DNA of 64,000 nucleotides, taken from contig NZ_AFOZ01000040.1 in assembly GCF_000217915.1 (NCBI RefSeq), positions 1 to 64,000 of the forward strand, in the 5' to 3' direction. A program made the translations under genes and the position numbers. Within the stretch, counting starts at the first letter, position 1, and each line of letters starts with the position of its first letter. Below are positions 18,128 to 29,453 of this stretch, piece by piece. The notes below the pieces were generated by a model, which searched no databases, was not told the origin of the DNA, and worked only from the letters and a program-made list of their open reading frames with translations. The stretch comes from Shewanella sp. HN-41 (lineage in GTDB: Bacteria; Pseudomonadota; Gammaproteobacteria; Enterobacterales; Shewanellaceae).

Positions 18128-18135
18128 AGATAAAC

Positions 18136-18531
18136 TTACTCACCGATTTCTTCAGCGTGAGCTTCATCGTATGAGCGTTCGCCAGCTGGGCCACGACGTG
18201 AATCGCGCTCATCTCTAGCTTTAGCCATTGGAGATGCTTCGGTGATGGCACCTTTAGTACGCATTACCATGTTACGCAGAACTGCGTCGTTGAAACGGAA
18301 AGCTGTTTCTAGCTCTTCGATCGTCTCTGCAGGTGCTTCAACGTTCATCAGAACGTAGTGAGCTTTATGCAGATCTTGGATTGGGTAAGCCAGTTGACGA
18401 CGACCCCAATCTTCTAAACGGTGGATTGTGCCGTTAGCTTCGGTGATAACACCTGTGTAACGCTCAATCATACCTGGTACTTGTTCACTTTGATCTGGGT
18501 GAACCATAAATACGATTTCGTAATGACGCAT
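18136..18531 (-). CDS. rpsF: 30S ribosomal protein S6
   Basis: This 131-residue protein begins [20 protein letters not shown], and the central [21 protein letters not shown] is diagnostic. The tail is acidic and Arg-rich, ending EEIGE, as in gammaproteobacteria where S6 carries added glutamates. It is the first gene of the operon, with AAGGAG seven bases before the ATG. Expression is probably self-controlled through an S6:S18-binding leader. Confidence 0.97.
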   Translation of the reverse strand: MRHYEIVFMVHPDQSEQVPGMIERYTGVITEANGTIHRLEDWGRRQLAYPIQDLHKAHYVLMNVEAPAETIEELETAFRFNDAVLRNMVMRTKGAITEASPMAKARDERDSRRGPAGERSYDEAHAEEIGE

Positions 18532-18580
18532 TTATTGCTCCTTACGGTTATGTAGCCTCGTTATTGGCTCAGTCAGACCA
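18532..18580 (-). promoter_or_regulatory. Candidate S6:S18-binding leader upstream of rpsF
   Basis: The minus-strand leader contains GAGGCTACATAACCGTAAGG ending in the ribosome binding site. Leaders of rpsF operons in gammaproteobacteria fold to bind the S6:S18 pair. The position and the conserved CCGTAAGGAG end suggest the same here, but I could not fold it rigorously. Confidence 0.3.
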
Positions 18581-18744
18581 AATGGAGGCAAGGAACGAAA
18601 AATAGTGACTGATTTGAGCGCGAGATAGTACAGAAAGCAAGCCAGAAACTCAAGCAATAACTTTGCCTCGAGTGTCAATACAGGTATGATGACGCCTCAC
18701 CCACATTCGGACCTCTAAGATCAGCCAACCAAGAATAAAATACA

Positions 18745-19488
18745 ATGCTAAAAGTTATCGCTCCAGTTAGTTTATTTTGCCTATCTTTTCCGGCAGTTGC
18801 GCTAGTTCCACCCGATTATCAGGAACCGCCCAGCGATTTTACTGCGGAAGTCGAAGCAGGCTTGCAACTGAATACGGGCAATACCGAGTCCAGCAGTTTT
18901 AATGGTCGAACCCAACTGATTTACGATACTAAGCAAACCAAACAAGAAGCCACACTCAAGGCTTACTTTGCGTCTGAAAAAAGTCAAACCACATCAGAAA
19001 AATATGAACTGCAGTTGCAGACCAACTATAAGCTCTCCAAGGGGTATATCTTTGGCCGCGGTGATTTCACTTGGGATCAGTTTGGCAGTTACACTAAAAT
19101 ATCTACAATCTCAAGTGGTTACGGTTTCAACGCCATCAGTAGTTATAAAACCAAGCTCAGTCTCGAGATCGGCCCAGGTTATAGATACAACCTGCCAGCA
19201 GAGTCGGTGACAGAACCTGATCCTAGGGCTGAAAAGGACATCATTTTACGTACAGCGGCTAAGTTTTCTCAGAAGCTGCAAGAATACAGCAGTCTCAATG
19301 CCGATCTCACCGCCGAGGCGGGTAAGAATAACAACACCCTCACGTTAGATATGAACTATAAGAATCTGGTGTTTCAAGACTGGGCATTTAAGATAGGTAT
19401 GAACATTAAATATACCGAAATCGTACCAGAAGGTAGTCAGCAGACAGACACTATCACCACATTCAACTTGCTCTATACCTTTAGATAA
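18745..19488 (+). CDS. DUF481 outer-membrane protein
   Basis: This 247-residue protein has a signal peptide of about 19 residues (cleavage near AVALVPP). A pattern of alternating beta strands follows, beginning AEVEAGLQLNTGNTESSSFN, the hallmark of DUF481 (YdiY-like) proteins of the outer membrane. The C-terminus ends in Phe-Arg after an aromatic strand, as expected for a beta barrel. The function of the family is unknown. It stands alone between the rpsF operon and an MFS gene. Confidence 0.8.
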   Translation: MLKVIAPVSLFCLSFPAVALVPPDYQEPPSDFTAEVEAGLQLNTGNTESSSFNGRTQLIYDTKQTKQEATLKAYFASEKSQTTSEKYELQLQTNYKLSKGYIFGRGDFTWDQFGSYTKISTISSGYGFNAISSYKTKLSLEIGPGYRYNLPAESVTEPDPRAEKDIILRTAAKFSQKLQEYSSLNADLTAEAGKNNNTLTLDMNYKNLVFQDWAFKIGMNIKYTEIVPEGSQQTDTITTFNLLYTFR

Positions 19489-19669
19489 GTAAGCTGCAAA
19501 GTAGCTTGGCTGAAACAACAATTCCTCTCAGCCAAATCCTATTTCAGCACAATTTAGTGACTCACTCATAAAAACGATAACTTAATCAATAAATACCAAC
19601 AATTTGCAACACTGAATAAACACTAACTCCTGATATACTCACCTCGAGTAATCTTACAAGGAGTCGTTA

Positions 19670-21112
19670 ATGGCAAACCCGCTACGCACTTTCGCCTCTC
19701 TCTATAGCACGACCCTATTAACTGTGCTGGCAGGCGGCTTACTGACAACCTATTTGGGTCTCAGACTCTCGGTCATCAATGTGCCTCAGCTCTGGATTGG
19801 GGCCATGATGTCAGCCTACTATGTTGGCCTTGTGGCGGGTTCCAAGATCGGCCATAGACTTATCGCCCAAGTTGGCCATATTCGAGCCTTTGTTGCCAGC
19901 GCCGGGATTGTCGCCGCTTCCGCCTTAGGTCATGCCCTTGTCGATCAATTAGCGATATGGATATTACTCCGACTTATCGTCGGTATGGGCATGATGTGCC
20001 AATATATGGTGCTCGAAAGCTGGTTGAATGAACAAGCGGAGAGCAGCCAACGTGGCACAGTATTCGCCAGCTATATGATAGTCTCCTATTTTGGGTTGAT
20101 CTTAGGCCAGGGTGCTATCAGTATTTACCCCGAACTAGGCTTAGAACCATTACTACTGATCGCTATCTGTTTTGCCCTGTGTATCGTCCCCATTTCATTA
20201 ACACGTCGCATTCACCCAGCTCCATTAGTACCTGCCCCGTTGAAAATTGCTCACTACTGGCGAAAAGCACCGCAGGCACTGACTACCATCGCCATTGGTA
20301 GCATGATAGTGGGCTCCTTTTATGGTTTGGCACCCGCCTATGCGAGTAACTTAGGGTTACCGCCGGAGAAAGTCGCCACCTATATGACGGCAACCATTTT
20401 AGCAGGTCTGCTGGCACAATGGCCGATGGGGAAATTATCCGATATCATGTCCCGCAGCCGCCTGATCCGCATTAACTGCGTGCTCCTTGGGATCTTAGCC
20501 TTAGGCATAGCACTCACGCCCTATCATCCCGTATTGTCACTGGTGATGACTTTTCTGTTCGGGATCCTCGGCTTTACCTTCTACCCACTGGCAACAGCAC
20601 TCGCCAACTCCCGTGTCGAGCAAAATGAAAGGGTCGGCCTGTCGGCAACGATATTACTCACCTTCGGCCTAGGTGCCAGTATCGGCCCACTTATTGCCTC
20701 AACCCTAATGCAATGGCTCGGCAATAGCATGCTCTACGGCTTTATGTCGGTCTGTACCTTAGTGCTCTTTTCACGGTTACGCTATCTGCATTCACAGCAA
20801 AAGGCCGAAACCAATGTGACCCAAGACTATATGATGGCCACGGGGGACTTAGTGTCATCGCCCCTTGCGGCAGCACTCGACCCACGCGTTGATGTCGAAT
20901 CGATTCAGGAGCAAATGACTCCCTCACCAATGGAAGAGGAAGAAGATTTAGGTGCCGATGCGCTTAATGATGACTTCGTTGAACATGATGAGGAGCAACT
21001 CACTTTCGACTTTGATTTAGTATCGAGTGACACGTTAACCCCGCAAGACAACTTAATGCTCCAGGGGGAAGATACTATTCTTGAGCCAGATAGCCGCAAG
21101 CAAACCGCTTAA
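19670..21112 (+). CDS. MFS transporter, YcaD-like
   Basis: This 480-residue protein has twelve hydrophobic helices over about the first 385 residues. The MFS loop signatures include GSKIGHRLIAQVGHIRAF between helices 2 and 3 and GKLSDIMSRSRLI between helices 8 and 9. A long, acidic cytoplasmic tail of about 95 residues (EEEEDLGADALNDDF) follows and is unusual for the family. It resembles YcaD-type transporters with no assigned substrate. An AAGGAG box lies before the ATG, and a two-way terminator lies after it. Confidence 0.8.
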   Translation: MANPLRTFASLYSTTLLTVLAGGLLTTYLGLRLSVINVPQLWIGAMMSAYYVGLVAGSKIGHRLIAQVGHIRAFVASAGIVAASALGHALVDQLAIWILLRLIVGMGMMCQYMVLESWLNEQAESSQRGTVFASYMIVSYFGLILGQGAISIYPELGLEPLLLIAICFALCIVPISLTRRIHPAPLVPAPLKIAHYWRKAPQALTTIAIGSMIVGSFYGLAPAYASNLGLPPEKVATYMTATILAGLLAQWPMGKLSDIMSRSRLIRINCVLLGILALGIALTPYHPVLSLVMTFLFGILGFTFYPLATALANSRVEQNERVGLSATILLTFGLGASIGPLIASTLMQWLGNSMLYGFMSVCTLVLFSRLRYLHSQQKAETNVTQDYMMATGDLVSSPLAAALDPRVDVESIQEQMTPSPMEEEEDLGADALNDDFVEHDEEQLTFDFDLVSSDTLTPQDNLMLQGEDTILEPDSRKQTA

Positions 21113-21135
21113 GTCGAACCAGGGCAAACGGACAT

Positions 21136-21163
21136 AAAAAAGACGGGATCGCCCGTCTTTTTT
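21136..21163. terminator. Bidirectional terminator between MFS gene and rlmB
   Basis: AAAAAAGACGGG and CCCGTCTTTTTT pair perfectly around ATCG. T-runs occur on both strands, so it serves the rightward MFS gene and the leftward rnr-rlmB pair. Confidence 0.85.
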
Positions 21164-21187
21164 ATCGTTATTGATGAAACGCGCAAA

Positions 21188-21928
21188 CTAGCTGCGGCGT
21201 TGGCGTACCGCTTCAAATAAACAAATACCCGTCGCTACAGATACGTTCAAACTCGACACACTGCCCGCCATCGGGATGGAAATCAGCGAATCACAGGATT
21301 CGCGGCTTAAACGGCGCAGTCCTTTATCTTCGGCACCCATCGCAATCGCCAGCGGCCCCTTAAGATCGGCTTGATATAACTCACAATCCGCTTCGCCCGC
21401 CGTACCCACGATCCAAATACCTTTTTCCTGTAGGTGGCGCATAGTGCGCGCAAGGTTGGTCACTTGGAATAAGGGCACAGTTTCGGCTGCGCCACAGGCC
21501 ACTTTACTCACGGTAGCAGTTAAACCAACGGAGTTATCCTTAGGGACGATAATCCCCTGTACACCCGCCGCGTCGGCATTACGTAGGCAAGCACCTAAGT
21601 TATGGGGATCGGTAACACCATCTAAAATCAGTAAAAAGGGTAATTCTGTTTTAGCCAATAAATCGTCTAAATCATGCTCACTCAATACCTTAGCCGCTTT
21701 TACACGTGCAACTATGCCTTGGTGTTGGCTGCTTTCTGCCTTGTCGTCTAACGCTTTACGGGAAGCCACTTGAATCGTCGTGCCAAAGGCTTTGGCCTGA
21801 TTAGCCAATACAGTTAAACGTTCGTCATCACGGCCCTGCAATAACCACAGCTCAATAATCCGCTCAGGGCTATGCTTTAACAGGGCCTCAACTGCGTGGA
21901 TCCCAAAAATAATATCTTGTTTTTTCAT
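21188..21928 (-). CDS. rlmB: 23S rRNA Gm2251 2'-O-methyltransferase
   Basis: This is a 246-residue SPOUT methyltransferase that modifies G2251 of 23S rRNA. The N-terminal substrate-binding domain begins [19 protein letters not shown]. The SPOUT motifs are [29 protein letters not shown] and [17 protein letters not shown], which forms the knot and binds S-adenosylmethionine. It starts directly after the rnr stop (no gap), so the two are translated from one message, as in E. coli. Confidence 0.95.
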   Translation of the reverse strand: MKKQDIIFGIHAVEALLKHSPERIIELWLLQGRDDERLTVLANQAKAFGTTIQVASRKALDDKAESSQHQGIVARVKAAKVLSEHDLDDLLAKTELPFLLILDGVTDPHNLGACLRNADAAGVQGIIVPKDNSVGLTATVSKVACGAAETVPLFQVTNLARTMRHLQEKGIWIVGTAGEADCELYQADLKGPLAIAMGAEDKGLRRLSRESCDSLISIPMAGSVSSLNVSVATGICLFEAVRQRRS

Positions 21929-24343
21929 TTATTTCTTTCTCGTGCTCCGCTTGGCGGCCTTAGGCTTTTTAGCCGGACTTTTTACATCTTTCTTTGCTTT
22001 AGTACCCACTTTGGGTTTGGCCTTGGCGGAACTGGTTTTCGATTTCACCGCCCCAGCTTTAGTCGCCTTCGCCAACTTAGCGCCTTCACGATTGACTCGC
22101 TCACGGGCCGTCAACGGCTTATCTCGGCTGGCAGATGCTTTACGCTTGCCGCCCTTAGCGCTATCTCCAATCATCATCAGATCGATTTGCCTATCGTCCA
22201 GATTTACCGCGGCGACTTTTACTGTCACAGGATCGCCAACCTGATAGATCTGCCCCGTATTCTCACCGATAAGACGCTGGCGCATAGGGTCAAATTGATA
22301 ATAATCGCTCCCTAGGCTTGAAATGTGCACTAAGCCATCGATAAATAGCTCATTTAAACGCACAAATAGACCGAAATTGGTCACTGAGGCGATCACAGCG
22401 TCAAAGGTATCGCCGACGTGATCCTGCATAAACTCGCACTTGAGCCAATCGCTCACATCGCGAGTCGCTTCATCGGCACGGCGCTCTGTGGTCGAACACT
22501 CTTCACCTAATTGATCGAGTTCATCGAGTTGATAGTGATAACCACCATCCTGCGTCCACTTCTCAGTGGCTTCGCCTCTTTCTTTCGCCAGTAAATAACG
22601 GATCACTCTGTGTAAAACTAAATCCGGATAACGGCGAATTGGCGAGGTAAAATGTGCATATTCTTCTAAGGCTAGACCGAAGTGACCTTCATTATCCGGC
22701 GTGTAAATCGCTTGGCGCATAGAGCGCAGCAACATCACTTGAATAAGCTCCGCATCGGGACGATCGGCGATTTGCAACATGACGTTCTGATAATCCGATG
22801 GCGTAGGTTCGAGACCACCGGTCATTGTCAAACCGCGTTCAGCCAGGAACTCTTTGAAGTTCGCCAATTTTTGCTCAGATGGCGCTTCGTGAACACGGTA
22901 CAGCACTTCACCTTTGTGTTTCTTAACAAACTTGGCCGCAGAAACGTTAGCCAAAATCATACATTCTTCAATAATTTTATGGGCTTGATTACGACCACGC
23001 GGCACGATTTTTTCAATCTTGCGCTGCTCATTGAAAATGAACTGCGTTTCCATGGTTTCAAACGCAATCGCACCACGCTCGGCTCTTTGCTCATCGAGCG
23101 CTAAATACAATGACTGTAAACACTGTAAGTGCGGGAACAAGGCTTCATGCTCAGACGCAATCGGCCCGCCTTCCAACATGGCTGCCACTTGGGTATAGGT
23201 AAAACGTGCGTGCGAGTGCATCACCGCCGGGTAAAACTTGTAACCCGATAACTTGCCTTTTGCAGACACAGTCATCTCGGCAACCATACATAAGCGGTCA
23301 ACGTGGGGATTGAGCGAACAAAGGCCGTTGGAGATCTTTTCCGGCAGCATAGGGATCACTTGCGACGGAAAATACACTGAGTTACCACGGGCACGCGCTT
23401 CAGTATCTAAAGCAGAATCGGTACGCACATAGTAACTCACATCTGCAATCGCAACCCATAAACGCCAGCCGCCGCTGGGTTTGACTTCGGCGTAAACCGC
23501 ATCGTCAAAATCGCGGGCATCTTCCCCATCGATAGTCACTAATGGCAGATGACGCAGGTCAACACGGCCGACTTTATCGGCTTCGACGACTTCATCGGGA
23601 ATGCGGCGCAGTTTCTTCTCGATCACGGCTGACCAAGTATGGGGTAAATCATAGTTGCGCAGGGCAATTTCAATTTCCATCCCCGGCGCCATTTGTTTAC
23701 CGAGTACTTCGGTAACTTTACCCGCGGCTTTAACAAAACGCCCAGGACGACGGGTTAACTCCACCACCACAACATCACCTTGACGGGCACCGTTGCGGTC
23801 TTCATTGGCGACTAAAATCTCTTGGGTAATTCGCTTATCATCGGCAATGACAAATGCCATACCGCTATCGACATGATAACGGCCAACAATCGCGGCGCTT
23901 CGCGGCTGAATAAGTCGTACGATACGTGCTTCACGGCGGCCTTTGCGGTCCATGCCGGCCTTTTGAGCTAGCACTTTATCGCCGTGAAAATACATCAGCA
24001 TATCGCGGTTAGAGATAAATAAATCATCGCCACCTTCGTCGGGTTTGAAAAAACCGAAGCCTTCTCTATGCCCAAGGACTGTGCCGGAAATAAGATCCAT
24101 CTTCTCGGGTAAGCCATAGCTCTGTCCGCGAGTGAATACCAGTTCGCCATCGCGCTCCATCGCCCGTAAGCGACGGCGCAGGGCTTCAAGCTGCTCTTCC
24201 TCGTGGATGTTTAACGCCGCGGCAATGCTGTCACGGGTGATAGGTGATTTCTGAGAACGTAAGTAATCAATAATATACTCACGGCTTGGGATAGGGTTTT
24301 CGTACTTATCCTGTTCACGCTCAAAATGAGGGTCTTTAATCAT
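21929..24343 (-). CDS. rnr: Ribonuclease R
   Basis: This 804-residue 3'-5' exoribonuclease degrades structured RNA. The order is an N-terminal helix-turn-helix ([16 protein letters not shown]), two cold-shock domains, the RNB catalytic domain with the acidic cluster [14 protein letters not shown], and an S1 domain ([17 protein letters not shown]). A Lys-rich tail of about 75 residues follows, typical of RNase R rather than RNase II. It precedes rlmB without a gap. The divergent-composition tail includes repeats of Ala-Lys. Confidence 0.95.
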   Translation of the reverse strand: MIKDPHFEREQDKYENPIPSREYIIDYLRSQKSPITRDSIAAALNIHEEEQLEALRRRLRAMERDGELVFTRGQSYGLPEKMDLISGTVLGHREGFGFFKPDEGGDDLFISNRDMLMYFHGDKVLAQKAGMDRKGRREARIVRLIQPRSAAIVGRYHVDSGMAFVIADDKRITQEILVANEDRNGARQGDVVVVELTRRPGRFVKAAGKVTEVLGKQMAPGMEIEIALRNYDLPHTWSAVIEKKLRRIPDEVVEADKVGRVDLRHLPLVTIDGEDARDFDDAVYAEVKPSGGWRLWVAIADVSYYVRTDSALDTEARARGNSVYFPSQVIPMLPEKISNGLCSLNPHVDRLCMVAEMTVSAKGKLSGYKFYPAVMHSHARFTYTQVAAMLEGGPIASEHEALFPHLQCLQSLYLALDEQRAERGAIAFETMETQFIFNEQRKIEKIVPRGRNQAHKIIEECMILANVSAAKFVKKHKGEVLYRVHEAPSEQKLANFKEFLAERGLTMTGGLEPTPSDYQNVMLQIADRPDAELIQVMLLRSMRQAIYTPDNEGHFGLALEEYAHFTSPIRRYPDLVLHRVIRYLLAKERGEATEKWTQDGGYHYQLDELDQLGEECSTTERRADEATRDVSDWLKCEFMQDHVGDTFDAVIASVTNFGLFVRLNELFIDGLVHISSLGSDYYQFDPMRQRLIGENTGQIYQVGDPVTVKVAAVNLDDRQIDLMMIGDSAKGGKRKASASRDKPLTARERVNREGAKLAKATKAGAVKSKTSSAKAKPKVGTKAKKDVKSPAKKPKAAKRSTRKK

Positions 24344-24382
24344 TCAATATCCAAATAATGTGTCCCTGTTTTCAGAGACATC

Positions 24383-25003
24383 TTAATGGGTTCGCAACTG
24401 AGCTTGCTGGGCCCGCGCCACTGCACTTGGGGGCATTTTAGCTGCTAACACCTGCAATAAAGACAAGGCTTTATTCTTAGTTGCCTCATCCGCAAAAACA
24501 TCGTTATATAACCAGTGATAGGCCATCTCATAATCCCGGGGACTACCATAACCTTCACCGAATAAACGCACTAACATCATACGAGCGGGTAAGCTGCCAC
24601 CCGCAGCGGCCGGCAGTAAATAGCTAACTGCACGGTCTTTATTACGAATAACAAATTTACCACTCTGGTAATACTCGGCAAGTTTTACCAGCGCCTCAGG
24701 GCTGCCTTGCTCGGCCGAGTCCCGTAGCAAGTTCATCCCCTTCTCGGGATTTGCCTTCACGCAGGCCCCATGATTAAGCATTTCGCCCCACAGGAACTGA
24801 TATAGCGGCTGTTTCAATACTTCGGCACGCGCCTCTATGTCTTGGACTAGCTGGCAGTCATCACGCTTCACTTTAGCTAAGTATTGATTGCTATTGATCA
24901 ACTCAAGCAGCTGAGCTTGACTGTAAATATCCACAGCCTGTGTTTCTGCAAAACACATTGAAGATACTAAGGGCAGTAGTGCAACTAATGCTGTACGTAG
25001 CAT
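24383..25003 (-). CDS. motX: Sodium-type flagellar motor protein MotX
   Basis: This 206-residue exported protein forms part of the T ring that holds PomA/PomB stators at a polar sodium-driven flagellum. A signal peptide (about 20 residues, ending SSMCFAE) comes first, followed by Sel1-like repeats (ADYYQSG-like and GGSLPARMMLVRLFGEGYG). The ATG at 25003 was chosen because it begins the signal peptide and has a GAGAG box. It lies between rnr and purA, its usual place in Shewanella. Few other bacterial groups carry it, so it supports the assignment of the host. Confidence 0.9.
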   Translation of the reverse strand: MLRTALVALLPLVSSMCFAETQAVDIYSQAQLLELINSNQYLAKVKRDDCQLVQDIEARAEVLKQPLYQFLWGEMLNHGACVKANPEKGMNLLRDSAEQGSPEALVKLAEYYQSGKFVIRNKDRAVSYLLPAAAGGSLPARMMLVRLFGEGYGSPRDYEMAYHWLYNDVFADEATKNKALSLLQVLAAKMPPSAVARAQQAQLRTH

Positions 25004-25119
25004 AACGACTCTCAATGACAATAGGGTGAATACTTGCATCGGCAGTATAACCTATTTCTTGAGCTTGAGCTGAATATCTAACCACAGAAACAAACAGAGA
25101 AAGGCATAAAGAAGCGGAG

Positions 25120-25146
25120 AAAAAGGCCGTGAAACACGGCCTTTTT
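25120..25146 (-). terminator. Terminator after purA
   Basis: GGCCGTG and CACGGCC pair around AAA, with five T on the minus strand (and A/T on both sides). It follows the purA stop by a few bases. Confidence 0.85.
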
Positions 25147-25150
25147 AGTC

Positions 25151-26479
<1,329 letters not shown>

Positions 26480-26512
26480 CTAACAGATTTTAAAGGCCAA
26501 GTGGTAAGGCAT

Positions 26513-26701
26513 TTATGAAAAAATAATCAAAATAACGGCCCCAGCCGTGACTAAAGCGCCGCCTATTCTGCGCAAAACTTGCTGATTTTGATTAGAAAGT
26601 TCATTCAGATAACGACGCCATTTATTGGGGAACAACAGCGGGCCTATTCCCTCTAGAATCAACACCAATGCAATCGCCAGCATAAATAATTGAAATGTCA
26701 T
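26513..26701 (-). CDS. yjeT: DUF2065 membrane protein, YjeT-like
   Basis: This is a 62-residue inner-membrane protein. It has two transmembrane helices (residues 3-24 and 43-61) joined by a short loop with LFPNKWRRYLNELS, which is diagnostic of DUF2065. Function is unknown. The gene precedes purA, as in E. coli; the hflX-hflK-hflC genes that usually stand upstream are not here and are replaced by rpsI. Confidence 0.8.
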   Translation of the reverse strand: MTFQLFMLAIALVLILEGIGPLLFPNKWRRYLNELSNQNQQVLRRIGGALVTAGAVILIIFS

Positions 26702-26755
26702 CTTCCCCTCTCAGGTTCCACTTTATTTTCCAGATGATAGCTAAATTCAGCCAAT

Positions 26756-26783
26756 AAAAAACCCAGCATAAGCTGGGTTTTTT
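26756..26783. terminator. Terminator after rpsI
   Basis: AAAAAACCCAGC and GCTGGGTTTTTT pair perfectly around ATAA. It lies between rpsI and yjeT and ends the rplM-rpsI operon. Confidence 0.85.
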
Positions 26784-26800
26784 GATATTCCGAAAACGTA

Positions 26801-27193
26801 TTAACGCTTAGAGAATTGTGGCTTACGACGTGCTTTACGTAGACCCACTTTCTTACGCTCAACTTTACGAGCGTCACGGGTAACGAAACCAGCAGAACGT
26901 AACGATGGACGCAGAGCTTCATCTAATTGCATCAGAGCACGGGTAATACCGTGACGGATTGCGCCTGCTTGGCCAGTGATACCACCGCCTTTAACAGTTA
27001 CATAGATGTCCAGCTTGTCAGTCATTTCAACTAACTCTAATGGCTGACGAACAACCATACGAGCAGTTTCACGACCAAAATACTGATCCAAAGGACGTTG
27101 ATTTACAACGATGTTGCCACTACCAGCTTTAGCGAATACGCGAGCTGTAGAGGTTTTGCGACGGCCAGTGCCGTAGTACTGAGTTGCAGCCAT
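26801..27193 (-). CDS. rpsI: 30S ribosomal protein S9
   Basis: This 130-residue protein begins [20 protein letters not shown] and has the C-terminal tail [13 protein letters not shown], whose last Arg reaches the P-site tRNA. Length is the usual 130. It lies 14 bases after rplM, as the second gene of the universal L13-S9 operon. Confidence 0.97.
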
Positions 27194-27207
27194 TTGCTTA
27201 ATCCCGT

Positions 27208-27636
27208 TTAGATATCAAGAACTTGAGGTTGTTGTGCAGCGTGGTTATGTTCTGCGCCAGCGTAAACTTTCAGTTTACGGAACATGGCACGGCCCAGAGG
27301 ACCTTTTGGTAACATACCCTTAACTGCCTTCTCGATGATCATTTCTGGCTTATGCGCTTGCAGCTTTTCAAAGCTGATTTGCTTAATGCCACCAGGGAAG
27401 CCTGAATGCGAGTAGTACGTTTTGCCTTTCGCTTTGTTACCAGTAACAGTAACTTTCTCAGCGTTGATAACGATGATGTAATCACCAGTGTCAACATGAG
27501 GAGTGTATTCTGGCTTATGCTTTCCGCGTAAACGGGTAGCAATTTCAGTAGCGATACGACCTAAAGTTTTGCCGTCTGCATCAACGACGAACCAGTCACG
27601 AGTTACGGTTTCTGGTGTAGCAGTAAAAGTCTTCAT
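27208..27636 (-). CDS. rplM: 50S ribosomal protein L13
   Basis: This 142-residue protein begins [20 protein letters not shown] and contains [17 protein letters not shown] and [16 protein letters not shown] segments, the L13 signatures. It is the first gene of the rplM-rpsI operon. The leader upstream (27637-27790) is about 150 bases and contains a possible -10 box TATACT at 27782-27787 on the minus strand; L13 leaders can be self-regulated, but I cannot show this. Confidence 0.97.
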
Positions 27637-27924
27637 TATTACAAAAACCCAAAGTTAATTTCTGTCTCACATGTTGCTTGCATTTGCAAACAACACAAAA
27701 TTGCCTTTCGGTACCCCTTCGAGCACTTAATTCGGCTTACAACTTCCGCCCAATTGGCGGAGTAACGTGGGCAGGTGGCGGAGTATAGACAAAGCTGAGT
27801 TAAAAATCACCTGATTTTTTGCCAAAAATTATAAAATTTCGCTCGATGTGGCCCATCATCCGACGGATTAACAAGCCACAGGCGATTCGAGGGCGTAACT
27901 GTAGGAAACGCATGCCGTACAAGG

Positions 27925-29037
27925 TTAAGGTAGGTGCTCTGTTTTTAAATAATCATGGGATTGCATTTCAATAAGGCGTGAACGACAACGTCTAAATTCG
28001 AAACTCAGCAATCCATCGGCGTAGATGTCCTCCAGTGGCACTTGGGCGGATACAATCAGTTTTACATTGCGCTCGTAAAACTCATCTACCATGGCAAGAA
28101 AACGCCTAGCAATATCATCTCCAGTAAGAAAAGCGCCCATTTGCTCTATGCCGCTCACGAGCACAGTATGATATATCCGCGCTAGCTCCATATAATCCCG
28201 TTGGCTACGAGGTCCGTCACACAGAGCCCTAAAATCTGCGAGTAACACGCCCTGTGCTTGTTGACGTATTTGGATTTCACGCCCTTCAATTTCAATGGCT
28301 TCGGTTGATATTTCTGCCTCTGGAGCCAATTGTTGGAAGTAATGCAGCAGGTTAGTATCGGCCTGCGTATCTAAGGGATAGTGATAAATCTCCGCCTGCT
28401 CTAACGTTCGCAGTCGATAGTCGATGCCTGAATCAACATTTAATACTTCACAATGCTGATTGATTAAAGCGATAGCCGGTAAGAAACGGGCCCGCTGTAA
28501 GCCGTTTTTATATAGGTCATCGGGAATAATATTCGATGTAGCAACTAACACGACACCCTCTTTAAATAGGGCTTGGAAAAGTGTACCAAGTAACATCGCA
28601 TCGGTAATATCAGAGACAAAAAATTCGTCAAAACAAATCACTCGGTACTTGGCCGCCATCTGTTTAGCGATGACGAATAAGGGATCGCGTGTGCCTTTGA
28701 GTCCATCCAAATCTAAATGCAATTGGTGCATAAAACGATGAAAGTGAGCCCGCAATTTTTTATCGCCAGGCAGTGCATCATAAAAGGTATCCATCAGATA
28801 GGTTTTACCGCGACCCACACCGCCCCAAAGATACAGGCCTTTAGTTGCAGCAGGTGCAGATTTTAATCCTATAGCAGTAAATAACTTAGTGATGGCCGAA
28901 CTGGGTTCCTCTGCGGCGGTTAAGTCTTCATAGACTCGTTGCAACGCCTTAACGGCAATTTCTTGTGCCGGATCATGGGAAAAACCATCTCGGGTAAGAT
29001 CTCTTTGATAATGCAGCCAAGGGCTTAACTGAGGCAC
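27925..29037 (-). CDS. zapE: Cell division ATPase ZapE (AFG1 family)
   Basis: This 370-residue ATPase associates with the Z-ring in E. coli under stress. Walker A is GGVGRGKTYLMDTFYDAL and Walker B is CFDEFFVSDITDAM; the later DYRLRTLEQAEIYHYPLD and the C-terminal EFRRCRSRLIEM are typical of AFG1/YhcM. Length is close to the E. coli protein (375). It lies upstream of rplM and divergent from degQ, the standard gene order in this part of the chromosome. Confidence 0.9.
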   Translation of the reverse strand: MPQLSPWLHYQRDLTRDGFSHDPAQEIAVKALQRVYEDLTAAEEPSSAITKLFTAIGLKSAPAATKGLYLWGGVGRGKTYLMDTFYDALPGDKKLRAHFHRFMHQLHLDLDGLKGTRDPLFVIAKQMAAKYRVICFDEFFVSDITDAMLLGTLFQALFKEGVVLVATSNIIPDDLYKNGLQRARFLPAIALINQHCEVLNVDSGIDYRLRTLEQAEIYHYPLDTQADTNLLHYFQQLAPEAEISTEAIEIEGREIQIRQQAQGVLLADFRALCDGPRSQRDYMELARIYHTVLVSGIEQMGAFLTGDDIARRFLAMVDEFYERNVKLIVSAQVPLEDIYADGLLSFEFRRCRSRLIEMQSHDYLKTEHLP

Positions 29038-29453
29038 TTTTTAATTCTCTTATATCCTTTATTAAAACTGGGACGATATTAGCACGACAAATGTGGCACA
29101 GGATATATTAATGCCGCATTGGACAAACAAGGTGAATGACTTATTCCCGTTGCCCCCCTATTGCAATGGTCTGTGTTATAACTCTTAGTCAATGGCTCTC
29201 TATTTGACTCTTTAGTCTTGAAAAATAAGCTCAGCGTCCATAGTTTTTGCTTCAGTTACATTCGAGGAAGAGCCGATAAAATAGCCATAAAGAAATTAAC
29301 CTTTGTTAATATTGATGAACTTTTTCAAATAGGTGCGTGTCCGAATGGTTACCTAGGCAAATAGCCGGTACCGATACAGATTTGATCTGGTGCGCACTTT
29401 ATAACGACGCATTACATCCAGATCCTTGATCCCTTATTTGGAGTTATGAATAG
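29038..29453. other. Divergent promoter region between zapE and degQ
   Basis: About 415 bases hold no open frame with a plausible start. A short hairpin-like segment (CAGATTTGATCTG) occurs near 29379. The degQ ribosome binding site (GGAG) ends the region. Confidence 0.4.

Noticed and set aside
22682-23104. Rightward ORF inside rnr
   Set aside because: It is an antisense shadow of rnr.
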